Numbered from the stretch's first letter, positions 43,769-55,710 are shown. The stretch: DNA of 64,000 nucleotides from Ceratotherium simum simum (GCF_000283155.1 NW_004454239.1:8205983-8269982), one strand, 5' to 3'. The notes: generated by a model from the sequence alone, not told the origin. Numbers and translations: made by a program.

Positions 43769-44039
43769 GGAAACGATTACTTTCCTCCTCCATAGCTTTA
43801 GTTAATAAGTTAACAAGTTTAAATTTCACAGGTTTAGAAAAGGGCTTCCAGTGCCTGTGTGGGCCAGGCCATTGCCAGGGACGGTTGCTCTCTGACCTGG
43901 CTGTTCCAGGTGTTCACTTGGGGGCAATTCCCAGCCCAGTGGGGGCTGGGGGTTTCTTCACACTGTCACACACGTGCTATTGTTTTTACCTGCCCAGTAG
44001 CCTGGCCCTCTTTCCTCTCTGAGGTAGCCCACTGCTGAC

Positions 44040-44064
44040 TTCCCTTCCCTTCCCTTCCCTTCCC
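44040..44064. repeat. (TTCCC)5 microsatellite
   Basis: Five uninterrupted TTCCC units, then CGAGG. Small pyrimidine-rich array. Confidence 0.9.
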
Positions 44065-44089
44065 GAGGCTCAGGGCGCATGCCTTTATT

Positions 44090-44740
44090 CACCTCTTCAT
44101 TCATTCAGTATGCTCACTGAGCACACACGCTTGATGGGCTGTGTGTTGTGGGGACACAGCGGTGAGCAGAGGAGATGCGGGAAAACTGAGGCACAGCTGG
44201 AGCTCCTTATATTAAAAGGATTGTTTTCATTTTGGATTTCATGGGAGTCCATGTTTCGGTTCTTTAAAAGTCCTGATCTGGCTGCAGCAGATGCCATCAG
44301 CTGCCCGCAGCAGTGACCCAAACGGACTGTAACTGAGTGGGCAAAGAAGGTGATGAGTATGACAGGGAGATGAGAAGGATGGAGTGGCTGAGAGCAACAA
44401 GGGGTGTGGCCGGTGAGAAGACCAGTTTAAACTGGGTGTTAATGGAAGGCTTCAGGGGTGGTGGCATTTAACCTGAGGACAGTGTGACCAAAAGGGCCCT
44501 GCTGTGTGGAGACCTGGGGAGTGGAGTGTACCAGGCAGAGGGACAGCTGGGGCAAAGGCCCCGAGGCTGGGGTGAGTTTGGCTCGTCGGAGGACAGCATG
44601 TGCCCAGGAAAGCTGGGGCACCAAAAGCAGGAGGGGGAGGCGCAGACAGGGAGCCAGCGCGGTGGGCAGGGCCTGGCCCCCCTCTCTGAGCCCCAGGCCT
44701 TTGTCCACAGATTCCTTTCTATTCTGTCTTCCTCATGCAG
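44090..44740 (-). repeat. L2 LINE, long fragment
   Basis: Left edge: 'cattcattcagtatgctcactgagcacacacgcttgatgggctgtgtgttgtggggacacagcggtgagcagagg', a reversed L2 terminus. Further in, 'cagtgtgaccaaaagggccctgctgtgtgg', 'accaggcagagggacagctggggcaaaggccccgaggctggggtgagtttggctcg' matches the reversed L2 landmark 'ccaggcagagggaacagcaagtgcaaaggccctgaggc'. A gap of unrelated sequence (about 44185-44380) interrupts it. Confidence 0.75.
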
Positions 44741-44774
44741 TCAAAATAGACACAGGTGAGATTTGCTTTTTACC

Positions 44775-45300
44775 ACTTCCCAGATGGAGGTAGATTTATT
44801 TATTTATATTTTCATTGTAAAAATAACCAATGTAAAAAAGTCAGATAATATAGAAAAATATAAAAAAAGTAAAAGGTATGTAAAATATAATATAAAAATA
44901 CAAAAAGAATTCCACTATCCAAAGATGATAATTAACATTTGATGTGCATCTTGCTAGACCTTTTTTGTTTGCAAAAATAGACACACACAAACACATTAAC
45001 AAAAGCCTGATCATGTCCTCCTGATTTATAGGCTGTTTTTTTCATTTAACACATTGGGTCTCATTTACCCTGTCATTAGACATAGATTTACGATGTAACT
45101 TTCAAGGATGGCCAGGGCATTTTATGAATGTACCCAATCTAACCTATTCTGCATTACGTCTGGGGAGAATTTTTCACTGTTGTAAACAATTCTGCGATGA
45201 ACATCTTTGCACATTCATCTTCATACACTTGTCTGATGGTTTATTTTGGACACATTCATACAACTAGAGTGGATGGATCAAAAGCTTTGGTTGTGAGTGC
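44775..45300. repeat. Old LINE 3' region (orientation uncertain)
   Basis: AT-rich stretch with 'aaaataaccaatgtaaaaaagtcagataatatagaaaaatat', 'gataattaacatttgatgtgcatcttgctagacc', 'gagaatttttcactgttgtaaacaattctgcgatgaacatctttgcacattcatcttcatac' resembles a reversed or forward old L1 3' region. Divergent, family not assigned. Confidence 0.5.
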
Positions 45301-45959
45301 AAATTGCAGATCCCCACCGATGGAGGATATGAGTCTTCGGGCAGGCCTCCCCGGAGAGCCAGAGAGCTGCCCTCACTCCCCAGGTAGGCAGAGCTCCAGG
45401 GCCAGGCCTGCTCCAGCAGAGCCGCAGGATGTGTCTTCAGCTCCATCCACCTTGACTGAAGCCCAGGCTCTTGCAGCCTGTCTTCTGGTGTCACCAGCAA
45501 GTCAGACCAGGCTCTTTTAGGATCTGGGTTTTCTTTCCACCAAAGTGCTGGGAAGATGTTAGTATCTGGTTGGGTACTTGGGACGAAGTTACAGGGAAAG
45601 GAGGTGGAGAGAGGGAAGGAAGACTTGACCTTTAGAATCTTCAGATGTTCACATCCCACTCCCAGGAATAGGTCTACTGAGAGCACCCGTCTCTTCCGGG
45701 GCAGGGTGGGGGCAAGCCTCTCGCCGCAGGAGCTGACGGGCCAGTGTCTCCCTCCACAGAGGCGTCTGCCCTGTGCTTGGGGTCAGGCACATGGACTCAG
45801 TGCCTGCCTTCTCTCCCGCACCTATGGGGTCTCTCCTGCCCTCCTCTCTTCCCTGTGGTCCCTGCCTCAGGTGTCAGATCTGTCTCAGTCAGTGTATCAC
45901 TGGCTGCACTCCTCTGTCTTTGGAGCGCAAGGGGCCACATGAGCAGTTGCTGACTTCCC
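45301..45959. other. Intergenic, no gene recognised
   Basis: Unique sequence. Overlapping frames in this stretch have no recognisable domain. Confidence 0.5.
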
Positions 45960-46140
45960 TTCAACCAGCACAGATTTCTTGGGCTCCCTCTGTGTGCATA
46001 AACGGCCATTACAGACCAAACAGGAGGAATTCAGTCATTCTTCCACAGCTGTGGACGGAGCAATACTTGTGGGGGGAAAAAAGAGTGCGAGACTCAATCC
46101 CTGCCCTAAGGAGTTTATTTAGTGAAATGACAGAAGAGAA
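45960..46140 (-). repeat. Probable L2 LINE 3' end, degraded
   Basis: 'caaccagcacagatttcttgggctccctctgtgtgcataaacggccattacagaccaaacagg' and 'actcaatccctgccctaaggagtttatttagtg' follow the reversed L2 end order. Weak. Confidence 0.45.
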
Positions 46141-46194
46141 TGCAGGGTGGCGTCTTGGAACCTGATGAGGGCATCAACCATACATGCCACCAGA

Positions 46195-46380
46195 GTTCAG
46201 AGGAGGGAGATGGGTAATAATAATAGTGGTGGGAAAGTACTAGTCAGCACACAGTCAGCACTGCCGGAGACTGTGCTGAGCAGTGTTCGCCCTTCCTTCC
46301 CACGATATACACACTCTTCTAACCCCCATTTTGCTGTGAGAAAGCTGAGGCAAGGAGACATGTGATGAGAGGCAGAACTG
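46195..46380 (-). repeat. MIR SINE fragment
   Basis: 'gtgctgagcagtgttcgcccttccttcccacgatatacacactcttctaacccccattttgctgtgagaaagctgaggcaaggaga' follows the reversed MIR order from the 3' part to the core. Confidence 0.6.
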
Positions 46381-46599
46381 GACATTTCCCTGGGTCTGCT
46401 TGGGTCCACCAGGGCTTCTTGGGGCTGGGAGCTGAAGCTGGACCTAGACCCAGAGGGGGATGAGTGGGAAGATGGAGGGCGCTCCAGGTGAGCACCGACA
46501 CAGGCCGGGCGGGGGATGAGGACAGCTCAGGCCTTTGGTGCAGAGCCGCCAGGTCTATGGCTCTAGCCTTTGCTCTTTCATCATTCCCATCCCTTCCAG

Positions 46600-47395
46600 G
46601 CCCACCATTAACACGACATATCATCAGTTATTTGGATTTGACAAATCAAATTGCAAAGAATTAAGGAAGTTGTGGATCAATATTATCTGAATGATCAATT
46701 AATCATTCTTTATAATTAAAACCACCAATTCTTAATACCTTTCAGTTATATTTTATTGCACAATTTCTAATTCAGAGCTTTTAGGCAATTGTATTGATTG
46801 CAGGTATACTTGGTAATCAAATCATTTATTAATCAGCACACCTTGTTACGGGAGATCTGGTTTAATTACCATCACCTGGATGCAGAAGGCGGGTTTAATT
46901 CAGCTTGGGCTTTTCTTAAGATGCTGAAGGTTTGCCATTTCATTCTGTTTTGTGGTTCTACATGCCACACAAAGTTCCTTCTTTTGTGAAAAAGAATTGT
47001 AAGAAAAATAGGCAAGTGTACTTACGAAGCAGGTAAACGGATGAACTCAAGTGGTTCTTCAAAATTATGTTTTAACTTTAATCTTTTTCATGGAGGTTTT
47101 GCAACTTAATTTATTCCTGGTATGTTTGGAAAAGTGCTCTCAAGATTCAGGGATGAAAGAGCCTTTGGACATACAAATGGGTGCTGCCTCCGTGATTACC
47201 TTGGAACACAAATGGAATACCAAGCACTTCACAGTCTGCTTCCCTGCCTCCATCAATTTCGAAATAAGTACAAATAAAATTTCTTATTTAACCTATGGAT
47301 TTATTATTCCAGTGGCAAAGCTGGACAACTGGTGCTTTGATTTAACTTCCCTTAATGTTTTCTGAGCAATATTATGAAGGGGAAATAATGATCTG
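46600..47395. promoter_or_regulatory. Candidate conserved non-coding element (long)
   Basis: About 800 bases of AT-rich sequence without any repeat signature, between MIR and GC-richer DNA. It includes an inverted repeat GAATGAT..ATCATTC (46689-46708) around CAATTA, ATTTGACAAATCAAATTG, GGTAATCAAATCATTTATTAATCAGCACACC, GGTTTAATTACCATCACC and GGGTTTAATTCAGC. This is the longest such block in the window and the best candidate for a constrained enhancer. No conservation data were available. Confidence 0.38.
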
Positions 47396-47902
47396 TAATT
47401 GTGTATGCAGATCCTGCAGGGTCCCTGGGTGGCCTGAGCCTCCTTCCTGCTTCTCTGACTCACATTCAAGCCCTCAGGGATGCCGGGGTGTCTTGGAGAC
47501 TCAAGGAGGTTAGTCCTTCCCAGGAGGGGCCTCTCCTGGGTCTCCCTGCAAACATGGGATGCGGGCAGCATCTCTGGATCTCAGCTCCTCCTGAGCAATG
47601 GGCAAAGCTTCACAGAGGTTGCAAGTTGAGTCCGAGCTGAGTGGGTGCAGAACTTCATGCCTGGGAACAAGACGACTGAAGGCGCAGAGCTGTGATACCA
47701 CAGGGCGGATGGAGGAGGAGTGGGCAGTGGGGAGACACTCCACACGGACCCCCTCCTGGCCTTCTACAGGCTGCATCCCTTCAACTCATCCCCACCTCTC
47801 TGAATACTCCTTTCCCTCCAGAAAACGTGCGATTCTCCATCAAAACAGCTTATCCCAGACCTGTCACTCTCAGGAAGTGGGGAGGAAGCTCTAACATGAT
47901 GC
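47396..47902. other. Intergenic, no gene recognised
   Basis: Unique sequence; no clear repeat. Frames up to 98 codons lack domains. Confidence 0.5.
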
Positions 47903-47914
47903 AGAAATGATGGT

Positions 47915-48108
47915 GGTTGAGCAGCCCCTGTGGCCTGTGGTTAAGTTTGGCACACTCCACTTTGATGGCCCAGCTTCAGTTTCTGGGCACGGACCTACAC
48001 CACTCGTTTGTCAGTGGCCATGCTGTGGCGGGGGCTCACATACAAAAAGAGGAAGATTGGCAGTGGGTGTTAGCTCAGGGTGAATCTTCCTCAGCAAAAA
48101 AAGAGAAA
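47915..48108 (+). mobile_element. ERE SINE with target-site duplication
   Basis: Plus-strand element: degenerate head (GAGCAGCCCCTGTGGCCTGTGG), reduced tRNA-like section, one 'gggtgttagctcagggtgaatcttcctca' unit and an A-rich tail. AGAAATGATGGT flanks it at 47903-47914 and 48109-48120 (exact). Only one body unit is present. Confidence 0.9.
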
Positions 48109-48353
48109 AGAAATGATGGTTGTTTAGAAGACAAAGTGGACCACATGCCAAGTGCTCCCATGTGCAGACAGGTTTGCTCACCCCACACACCACGATCTGC
48201 AGGACTCATCACAGAGCTCCAAACAGACAAGCACTGTGACAGCACCAACCCCCAGGCTGCTGTCCTAGTCACTGGCTCTCATGGTTCCCATTCCTGGAGA
48301 AAGAAGGTCCAAGCTTCTTCGTGTAGTGTGCAAGGCTCTTCAGGATGGGCCGC

Positions 48354-48848
48354 TGTGGTAGACAGAACCTTAAGATGGCACCCAAGATTCCCACCTGTGG
48401 TGTAAACGCCCTGTATGGTCCCTTCTCCCTGAGTGCGGGTGGGCCTGACCTGATCAGTTCAGCCCTTGTCAAAGAGGGTCTAGAGGTTGGAGACAGAGGT
48501 CAGAGAGATCCAAAGAGGGAGATTCTTCTCCTGGGCTTGAAGGAAAAACTCCGCGTTGTAGAGAGTGCCACGTGGCAGCGAACTATGGTGGCCTCTCGTT
48601 ACTGAGGGCCTCAGTGCTACAACTGCAAGCAACGAGGCTCTGCCAGCAGCCTATGGGCTTGGAAGAGAACTCCAGGCCTTAGGTGAGATGGCGACCCTGG
48701 CCATCATCTGGATTGTAGCCAGTGAGGCCCTGAACAGAGGGCCCACTGGGCCACGCCCAGACCCCTGGCCCACAGAAACTGTGAGATAATAAATGAGTTT
48801 TGAGTGGCTTAGTTTGTGGTATTTGTTCTACAATGGAACACAAATAAA
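48354..48848 (+). repeat. MaLR (MLT1-like) solo LTR
   Basis: Order of features follows an MLT1-type LTR: start TGTGGTAGACAGAACCTTAAGATGGC, a splitting 'ccaaagagggagattcttctcctggg' block, then the 3' end 'cacagaaactgtgagataataaatgagttttgagtggcttagtttgtggtatttgttctacaa' with an AATAAA-like signal. This is an old ERVL-MaLR fossil without coding sequence. Confidence 0.8.
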
Positions 48849-49639
48849 GACCCAAATCACCATATCCTTCTCCCACATAGTTTCTCTTCTGCCCACTGGA
48901 CACCACTCCCCTCCCACCATTGCCTTTGGGCCTCTGGGCCCCTGAGGTCCTCTCTGCCTGTCCCCACCCCCCACGCCCCCCAGGAGCAGACCCTGAGACA
49001 ACAACTAGAGAGCATGCTGTTTATCCGGGGGGCGGAGAGAAGGTCAATAGAGGAGGGAGGAAGTGACACAGGGAGGGAAGGCAGCCAGGAAGGGGTGGGT
49101 CATCAAGCCAGTTATCCCCATGGGCGACTGGTGCTGAATCCCACTGGGAACTCGAGGGGACAGTGTGGAACACACGTTCAGAGGTGCCTATCCAGAGGAA
49201 GGCAGCAGAGGAGCCGTCAGCCAATGTTGGAAGGCTGCTGTGGTGGGGGTGGGCTGGTCGTTCTCCTGCACTTCTGGCCTGCAGTGCTGGCAAGAGAGAG
49301 CCTTCAGGCAGAGAAATTCAGGGGCTGGCACGCAGGAGTCTGGGGAGGGGGCCCCTGCTGCACCTGCTCTTCTCCCGCCTGACCTCCCGCTGTGTCTGCA
49401 CAGCCAGGCTCACCTCCCTTTCCTCAGGCTGCATTCTCCCAGCCCGCCTACCTCATCGTGCTGTGCCGGGCAGCCTCTGCTCCTCAGCACTTGGTCCAGG
49501 CCTGCACAACTGTTGGCTTCTTCTCATTGTGGGTCACACACCTGGGTGCACAGCGTGGCTGTCTCCCCCTGCAAACCATGAGTCCCTCCAGCCCGGGCCT
49601 GGTGCCCCGCAGGCTCTTGAAAAACAAATGACAAGCAAT
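48849..49639. other. Intergenic, no gene recognised
   Basis: GC-rich unique sequence. Overlapping frames up to 188 codons on both strands have no recognised domain. Confidence 0.5.
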
Positions 49640-50150
49640 AGGATATATTGGAGTATATGGGAGGCCATTTGGGTTAAAACTAATCTGGCCTGACCTTGTT
49701 TTTCCAAAAAGGCCTGACGTGGCCTGTTGAGCACGCAGTGTATGTCTGCTTTGTATTTACTATGTCCCAAAGACAAGAACAATGCCCTTAGAGATAAGGA
49801 TGTAACTTCCCCCACATCGGCATTTCTTTAAGGATAAGCATCTCTCCCTAAACTAAGGATTAATTGCTGACCTGCTGCACTCACCTTGCGACGACTGACG
49901 TGCTGTGTTCACTGAATTGCTGTGCCGGCACAGCAATCTCGTGACTATTGTAAAGGGGACATTGCAATCACATGTGATACATGCTCTTTGACGGTGCACA
50001 ACCACTCTGTACACCCCACTTCTTTGGCGTGCTCCATTCCCTTGTGAAAGGACTCTCCTGGGCTATATGGTCCTCAGGGTTGGCTCATAATAAACTCACC
50101 CCAATTTTGATTTATAGATTGGCTATGGATTATTTGCATCAACATTCATT
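49640..50150 (+). repeat. Solo LTR-like element (endogenous retrovirus type)
   Basis: About 500 bases with LTR-like order: a 5' part around 'ggcctgaccttgtttttcc..ggcctgacgtggcctgttgagcacgcagtg', a central 'agataaggatgtaacttcccccacatcggcatttctttaaggataagcatctctcccta', a CTATATGG element, then AATAAA (50089-50094) close to the end 'gattggctatggattatttgcatcaaca'. No coding sequence is present. A perfect 20-base palindrome (49917-49936) lies in the middle. Ends and target-site duplication are not clear. Confidence 0.6.
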
Positions 50151-50229
50151 CTATGGATCCATGAAGCATGTTTTTCATGAGATGGGTCTCCTCTCAGCAT
50201 GGTTGAACGAGGTGATCCCTGAGACGCCT

Positions 50230-50472
50230 TCGACCCTCTCCCACCATCTCTTTGCCCTCTTCCCTGGTCTTGCTTTCTTTTCTCATAGAACACATCTCCA
50301 TCTGGCATATTCTATGTTTTCTTGTTGTCCACCTTCCCTCACTAGAATGTCAGTTCCTCAAGCCAGACATGTTTATTTCTCTGTCCACTGATGTATTGGC
50401 AGCAGCGGGCACACAACACTGCCTGGCACACAGAAGTCACTGGTTAAAAATCTTTTGAATGAATGAATGATA
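50230..50472 (+). repeat. L2 LINE 3' end
   Basis: 'cactagaatgtcagttcctcaagccagacatgtttatttctctgtccactgatgtattggcagcagcgggcacacaacactgcctggcacacagaagtcactggttaaaaatcttttgaatgaatgaatga' is the L2 3' terminus in forward sense, ending in the typical GAATGAATGA. Confidence 0.8.
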
Positions 50473-50489
50473 TACCAAGCATCCTTAAT

Positions 50490-50705
50490 TACAATAATAT
50501 TAACTTACTGAGCTATTCCCAAGACTTATTTCTTCTTGACACAAACCTCTGAGGTTGGTATTCTTATCTCCATTCTTGGATGAGGAAACTGAGGCTCAGA
50601 GAGGTTCAGTAACTTGCCCAAGTGACTCAGGCAGCAAGTGGTGTCAGGACCAAACCTCGGCAGCCTGACCCAGGAGCCAGGCTCTTAGCAAGTGTTCTGT
50701 ACAAA
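50490..50705 (-). repeat. MIR SINE, well preserved
   Basis: 'ggttggtattcttatctccattcttggatgaggaaactgaggctcagagaggttcagtaacttgcccaagtgactcaggcagcaagtgg' is an almost complete reversed MIR core; the tail toward 50700 'caaacctcggcagcctgacccaggagccaggctcttagc' gives its tRNA-related end. Confidence 0.8.
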
Positions 50706-50799
50706 TGAGTTCCATTAACTCGATGAATGTTTCAGGGGGCACCTGATACCACCAGGGTGTGAGAGGGGGAGTGGTTGGTGCCACTGCAGCAGCCTGCTC

Positions 50800-51060
50800 G
50801 GCAAGAGGTGGATGTGTGGCTGATGGAGAAACTGATCTCGTTTTCAACAAAGCCCGCAAATTCATCATACTTAATGAACGTGACTAATGTGTGGAAGGAA
50901 CGAGCGATTAAAATATTAGCACGTCTGAACTTCTCCTCCCTAGGGTTACCATCGTTCCACAAGGTAGGGGCACAGAATGATGGAACGGATTTTATGGAAC
51001 AGAAATGCATTTTAAATGGCTTAAATTGGGGACACTCTGTGCAGTTCTCAGGTGGCTGTC
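50800..51060. promoter_or_regulatory. Candidate conserved non-coding element
   Basis: Repeat-free block with TCATCATACTTAATGAACG, AACGAGCGATTAAAATATTAGC and ATGCATTTTAAATGGCTTAAATTGG. Its motif density is lower than in the other candidates. Inference. Confidence 0.25.
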
Positions 51061-51757
51061 AGTCTTCACGTCTCACCGCTCAAGCGAGGGGCGTGGGCTG
51101 AGGGGAGAGGCTGACACAGTCACAGCTGGAAATGGGCAGCTAGGCGTTCCTTGGGGCAACGGCATGGAAACAGGAGTCAGACGTGGCCCTTCAGTGGGAG
51201 GCTGACTGCCTTTCCGCCAGAGGCACAAGGTGAGATGACAGTGGCTGAGGAGGCACGTCCCCTGAGGCAGGACCACAGGTGCTCGCCAGCTTTGCACATC
51301 ATCCAGGGTCATCCGCAGAACTGCGGTGGTGTAAATATACTTCAAAGACGGTCTTTGCAGAATCCTAGCACGGTCTCCTCTGAACGCACTTCCCTCCCTG
51401 GACCCACGCACATATCCGCTGTCCAGAGGGAAGCATCAAGAGCTTAGGGAACAAGAAGCATCTCAGAATACACTCCCAGACTTGGAACCAGGAAGTTTCA
51501 CTACCTGTTGGCCTCCTACCACTTTTGGTGACAGATCCAGTTTGTTCATGGACTTGTGTAAACCTGAGGTCCCACACTTGGAGGCCTTGGTGCACAGGCA
51601 GGTAACATAACTGAATGAAGCGGACAGGATGGGGAAGAACCCGGACCAGCAAGCTGGTACTCACCCCAGTCTTTTCTACCTGAGGATCCAGGTCTCATGT
51701 GGTTAGATCTTCCAGTTTTTAGAGAAAACACAAATGTGTGTGCATGCGCATGTTGTG
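51061..51757. other. Intergenic, no gene recognised
   Basis: Unique sequence; no clear repeat or gene. Confidence 0.5.
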
Positions 51758-52196
51758 TGTTAGCTTCCTACTGCTGCCGTAACAAATTACTACACATTTA
51801 GCGGCTTAAAACAGCACAAATTTATTATTTACAATTCCAGCGGTCAGAAGTCTTAAGCGGGTCTGCACGGCTGTGTTCCCACTGGAGGCTCTAGGGGAGA
51901 ATCTGTTTCCTTGCCTCTTCCAGCTTCTGGAGGCTGTCTGCATTCCTTGGCTCCAGGGCCCATTTCTCTGTCTTCAAAGTCAGTGACATAACATTTTCTT
52001 CCTGCTGATTTCTGGCTTATTTCTGATAAGGACCCCGTGATTACATTGGGCCCACCTGGACGATCTCGGATAATCTCCCCATCTCAAGATCCTTAACCAC
52101 ATCTGCAAAGTCCCTTTGCCATGTCAGGGAACATATTCTCGGATTCCAGGGATTAGGACATGAACATCTTTAGGGGCCATTATTCTGTCTACAACA
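51758..52196 (-). repeat. MaLR (MLT1-like) LTR
   Basis: In reverse it has the MLT1-type order. 'tgttagcttcctactgctgccgtaacaaattactacacatttagcggcttaaaacagcacaaatttattatt' is the reversed 3' end, 'ctccagggcccatttctctgtc' is in the middle, and 'gatctcggataatctccccatctcaagatccttaaccac..tttgccatgtcaggg' leads to 'ggggccattattctgtctacaaca' at the right end. It is opposite in orientation to the LTR at 48354-48848, which is about 2.9 kb away. Confidence 0.85.
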
Positions 52197-52499
52197 GTAT
52201 GTATGTGGGAATACTCACAATTTGCAAATGCTAGCAAATAATTCTGAGGTTTATATCACTGAGGACGCCATACCAACAGGTCTCTGGGCAGAACTGCGTG
52301 GGGGAGACAGTGGGTCCCAGTATGTGACCTCTGACCTCTGATTTAAACAAACCATCCATTTGCTGAAAGGAAGCCTTTGTGTCACACCCCCTCCTGCCTT
52401 GTTCTTACACACACTCCGCCTGTCAGAGTTCCTGGGAACTGAGGAGCCTACCAAACATTTATGTTTCCAAGCCCATGGCAATTTTTCCCCTTTGGTTTA
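52197..52499. other. Intergenic, no gene recognised
   Basis: Nothing recognised. Confidence 0.5.
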
Positions 52500-52710
52500 G
52501 AAAAATAACAACATTTAGTAAGCTCTTGCTGTGTACAAACACTAAGTACTTCATGTGCATTATTTCTTTTAATCCTCATAGCAATCTCATTTTTATCCCC
52601 ACTGTACAAATGAGGAATCGGAAGCTCAGCGTTGCCCCCAGTCACACAGTTATAGGGGTAGAGCTGGTACGCAAACCAGGCTGTCTGCCTCCAGAGCCCA
52701 CCAAGAGGCA
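52500..52710 (-). repeat. MIR SINE
   Basis: 'cattatttcttttaatcctcatagcaatctcatttttatccccactgtacaaatgaggaatcggaagctcagcgttgcccccagtcacacag' and 'gagctggtacgcaaaccaggctgtctgcctccagagccc' are the reversed MIR core and end. Confidence 0.8.
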
Positions 52711-54315
52711 GCAGTCAAGGAGAGAGAAACTGAGGCATGAAAGCCAGCAGCCCCCTCAGTTAAAGAACCAATCTGCTGCCACCCCTGGATCCTAGCCTTC
52801 ATCTTCCGGGAGCGGACAGACACTCAGCCACAGAGTGTCTTCTCCCTGCTGCCAGCACTGCACTGGGACCCCGAACAAGTGGGTTCTTTGACTTACCAAT
52901 GGTGTATCTCTGAGCAAGTGATATCAACAAAATGGCCACACGGGAGCCTCCAGTCTCTGTCCCCCAACAAAGCTCAACAACTAGACAGCCATTCACAAAT
53001 ACATGCAGCTCTGGGAGGCCCCCAGAGCCCACTTAAGACACCAGCAACACAGTGGAGCAAAACGCCTGAGAAGAACCACACGAGAAGAGAAGAGCGAGTG
53101 CTTCATTTTACCTACATTAACCCATCCCCCAGGCTGGCACTGCTCAGTGCCAAGAGGGAAGGCCCCAGCCAGAAAGAGTTCTCCTTGCTCGGAAGGGATG
53201 AGCAGGCTGAGCCACCTGCTTCCCCAGTCTTTCAGGAGGACTGCATGGAGGTCCCACCTCAGTTTCACCACACTCAGACTGGCAAAGCAGAGATTTACAG
53301 AGATGGCTAGGAACAAGGAAGAAAATAGAGGCTACCAATATCAGCTATGCAGCAGGAGCGAGAGTGGCTCACAGTGACCTGCTCCACAAGGGACTCCAGC
53401 AGATTTTGCCACTGAAGAAACAAATGGCCAGCACAGTTGCCATGGATCCCCTGCAGATTTCACCAGCTTTTGCCCCACAGGTATTTATGTTTGATGACAC
53501 CAGCTGCCTCAGTCCCTCCCCACTCCCAACCCCCTCAACCCCACTGGAACTCTGAAACTGCACAAGCAGCTAGCTCAGGCCTCTGAGGCTGCACAAGTGC
53601 AAAAGGCCAGTTTAGACGCCCATGGCTGATCCCCACCACCGTCCACATGCCTGGGGCTAGCTTTTCAAGCTGCGCATTGCATTCCCCCGGCCTGATGCCC
53701 ATCACCAGTGTGCATGGTGCATGCAGTGTGCATTCTCTGCAGTGTGCATGCCTCGACGGAGACTGCGTAGCCAGAGGAAAGCATGCCAACAGCCAGGGCC
53801 CCAGCAGCTGCCAGTGAGCCCATAGTTGGCCCTGGACTTTGCTGTCTGCCTTGTCCCCCACCATTATGTGTGTGCCTACAACTGATGCCTGCCATTACAC
53901 AAGCACCTGCAGCTGGCCACCACATGCCTGTGTGTGACCACTGGCTCTGGGCACCACTGCTGCCTGCCATGGTGCCTAGCCACTGGACCTGGAGGTGCCA
54001 CCGAAGACCTCAACAGCCATTGCAGGCACTGTGACACCCCCCACAGTGATCACCAAGGACCACACCACTGTCAATGCTTTTGGACTCCCGAGCCAGAGGC
54101 AACACGCTTCCCCAGAGCCAGCGCTGCCACATGCCCCACACTTGGTGCCCTGCACCACTAGACCCAGGGTAAGAGCAGGACCCAGTGTGCCCCCACCCAC
54201 AGATAACAGTCTTTCTTTACTCACGTCAGTCCATAAAGCCTAGAAGAGGTGACTACTTCTTCAAATGCAAACACACCTATCCAAGGCAACAGGGATCACC
54301 AAGAATCAGGGAAAC

Positions 54316-55190
54316 ATGACGCCACCAAAGGAATAGGGTAAGTCTCCCATAACTGGCCCCAAAGAAATGATCCAGAAAAGGCTCAATAAAGAATGCAAAA
54401 TAATTGTTCTACAGTTGAAAAGAGAGCCACAAGAGAACACAGATAAATGATCTAATGATATCAGGAAAACAATATAAGAATAAAATGAAAAGTTCAACAA
54501 AGAGATAGCAAACCCAAAAAGGAACCAAACAAAAATTCTGGAGTCGAATAATAAAATGACTGAACCGAAGAACTGAATAGAGAGCTTCAACAACAACTTG
54601 ACCAAGCAGTATAAAGAACCAGTGATCTAGAATACAAATCAATTGAAATTACTCAATCAGAGGGGCAAAAATTTAAAAAGAATGAAGGAATGAAGAAAGC
54701 CTACAGGACTATGGGAATTAAGAGAAACAATGTATGTGTCGTTGGAGTCCCAGAGGAGAAGAGAGAGAGATAAGGGTAGAAAGCTTATTTAAAGAAACCT
54801 GGGGAGCAACTTGGACATCCAAGTTCATGAAGCTAATAAATAACCCTGAAAGCAATCCAAAACAATCTTCTTCAAGACGCACAATAATAAAACTGTCTAA
54901 AATCAAAGACAAAGAATTTTAAAAGCAGCAAGAGAAAAAAATTTCCTCATACAAGGAAACTCCCATACGGCTATCAGCCGATTTCTCAGCAAAGACCTTT
55001 CTGGCCAGGAGAGAGTGGGATAATATGTTCAAAGTGCTGAAAGAAAGAAACTACCAACTGAGAGTACTTTACCCAGCAAAGTTGTCCTTCAGAAATGAAG
55101 GTGAGATAAAGACGTTCTCTAATAAACATTAACTGACAGAGTTCATCACCACTAGAACTGCCTCACAAGAAATGCTGAAAGGAGCTCTTT
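54316..55190 (+). pseudogene. L1 ORF1, broken
   Basis: From an ATG at 54316 the frame stops after six codons. The following sequence still shows ORF1-like blocks: the charged region near 54770-54920 includes ESLFKETWGATWTSKFMKL, and after a stop comes the RNA-binding region with 'agaccttcctggccagg' type sequence near 54980-55190. Many stops are present, so it is a dead copy. Confidence 0.7.
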
Positions 55191-55710
55191 AAGCTGAAAT
55201 GAAAGGATGCTGACTACTAACATGGAAACATGAAAAAATATAACCCATTGGTAAAGGTAAGCAAACAGTCAGATTCCGAATACTCCACTACTGTAATATG
55301 TGGTGTGTCTGCTATTCAACACTAGCATAAAGGTTAAAGGACAAAAGTATTAGAAACAGCTATAGCTACAATAATTTGTTAATGGATACACAATATAAAA
55401 AGACGTAAATTGTGACATCAAAAAAATAAAAAGGAGTAAAAGGGTAGTGTTTTTGTATGTGATTGAAGTTAAAGTGTTATAAGCATAAAATTGACTGTTT
55501 TTAATAACATCACTAATAACGTGTGTGTATATATATACGGTGTTTTGTGTATGCCTCATGGTAACCATAAAGCAAAAACAGATTCACAAAAGATAAAGAG
55601 AAAGGAATCAAAACATACCACTACAGAAAACCATCAGTTCACAAAGGAAGGCAGCGAGAGAGAAGAAAGGAACAAGGGAACTAAAAACAGCTAGAAAACA
55701 ATTAATAGAA

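Noticed and set aside
48816..49382. 188-codon plus-strand open frame
   Set aside because: It starts in the end of an old LTR and has no domain; several other frames overlap it.
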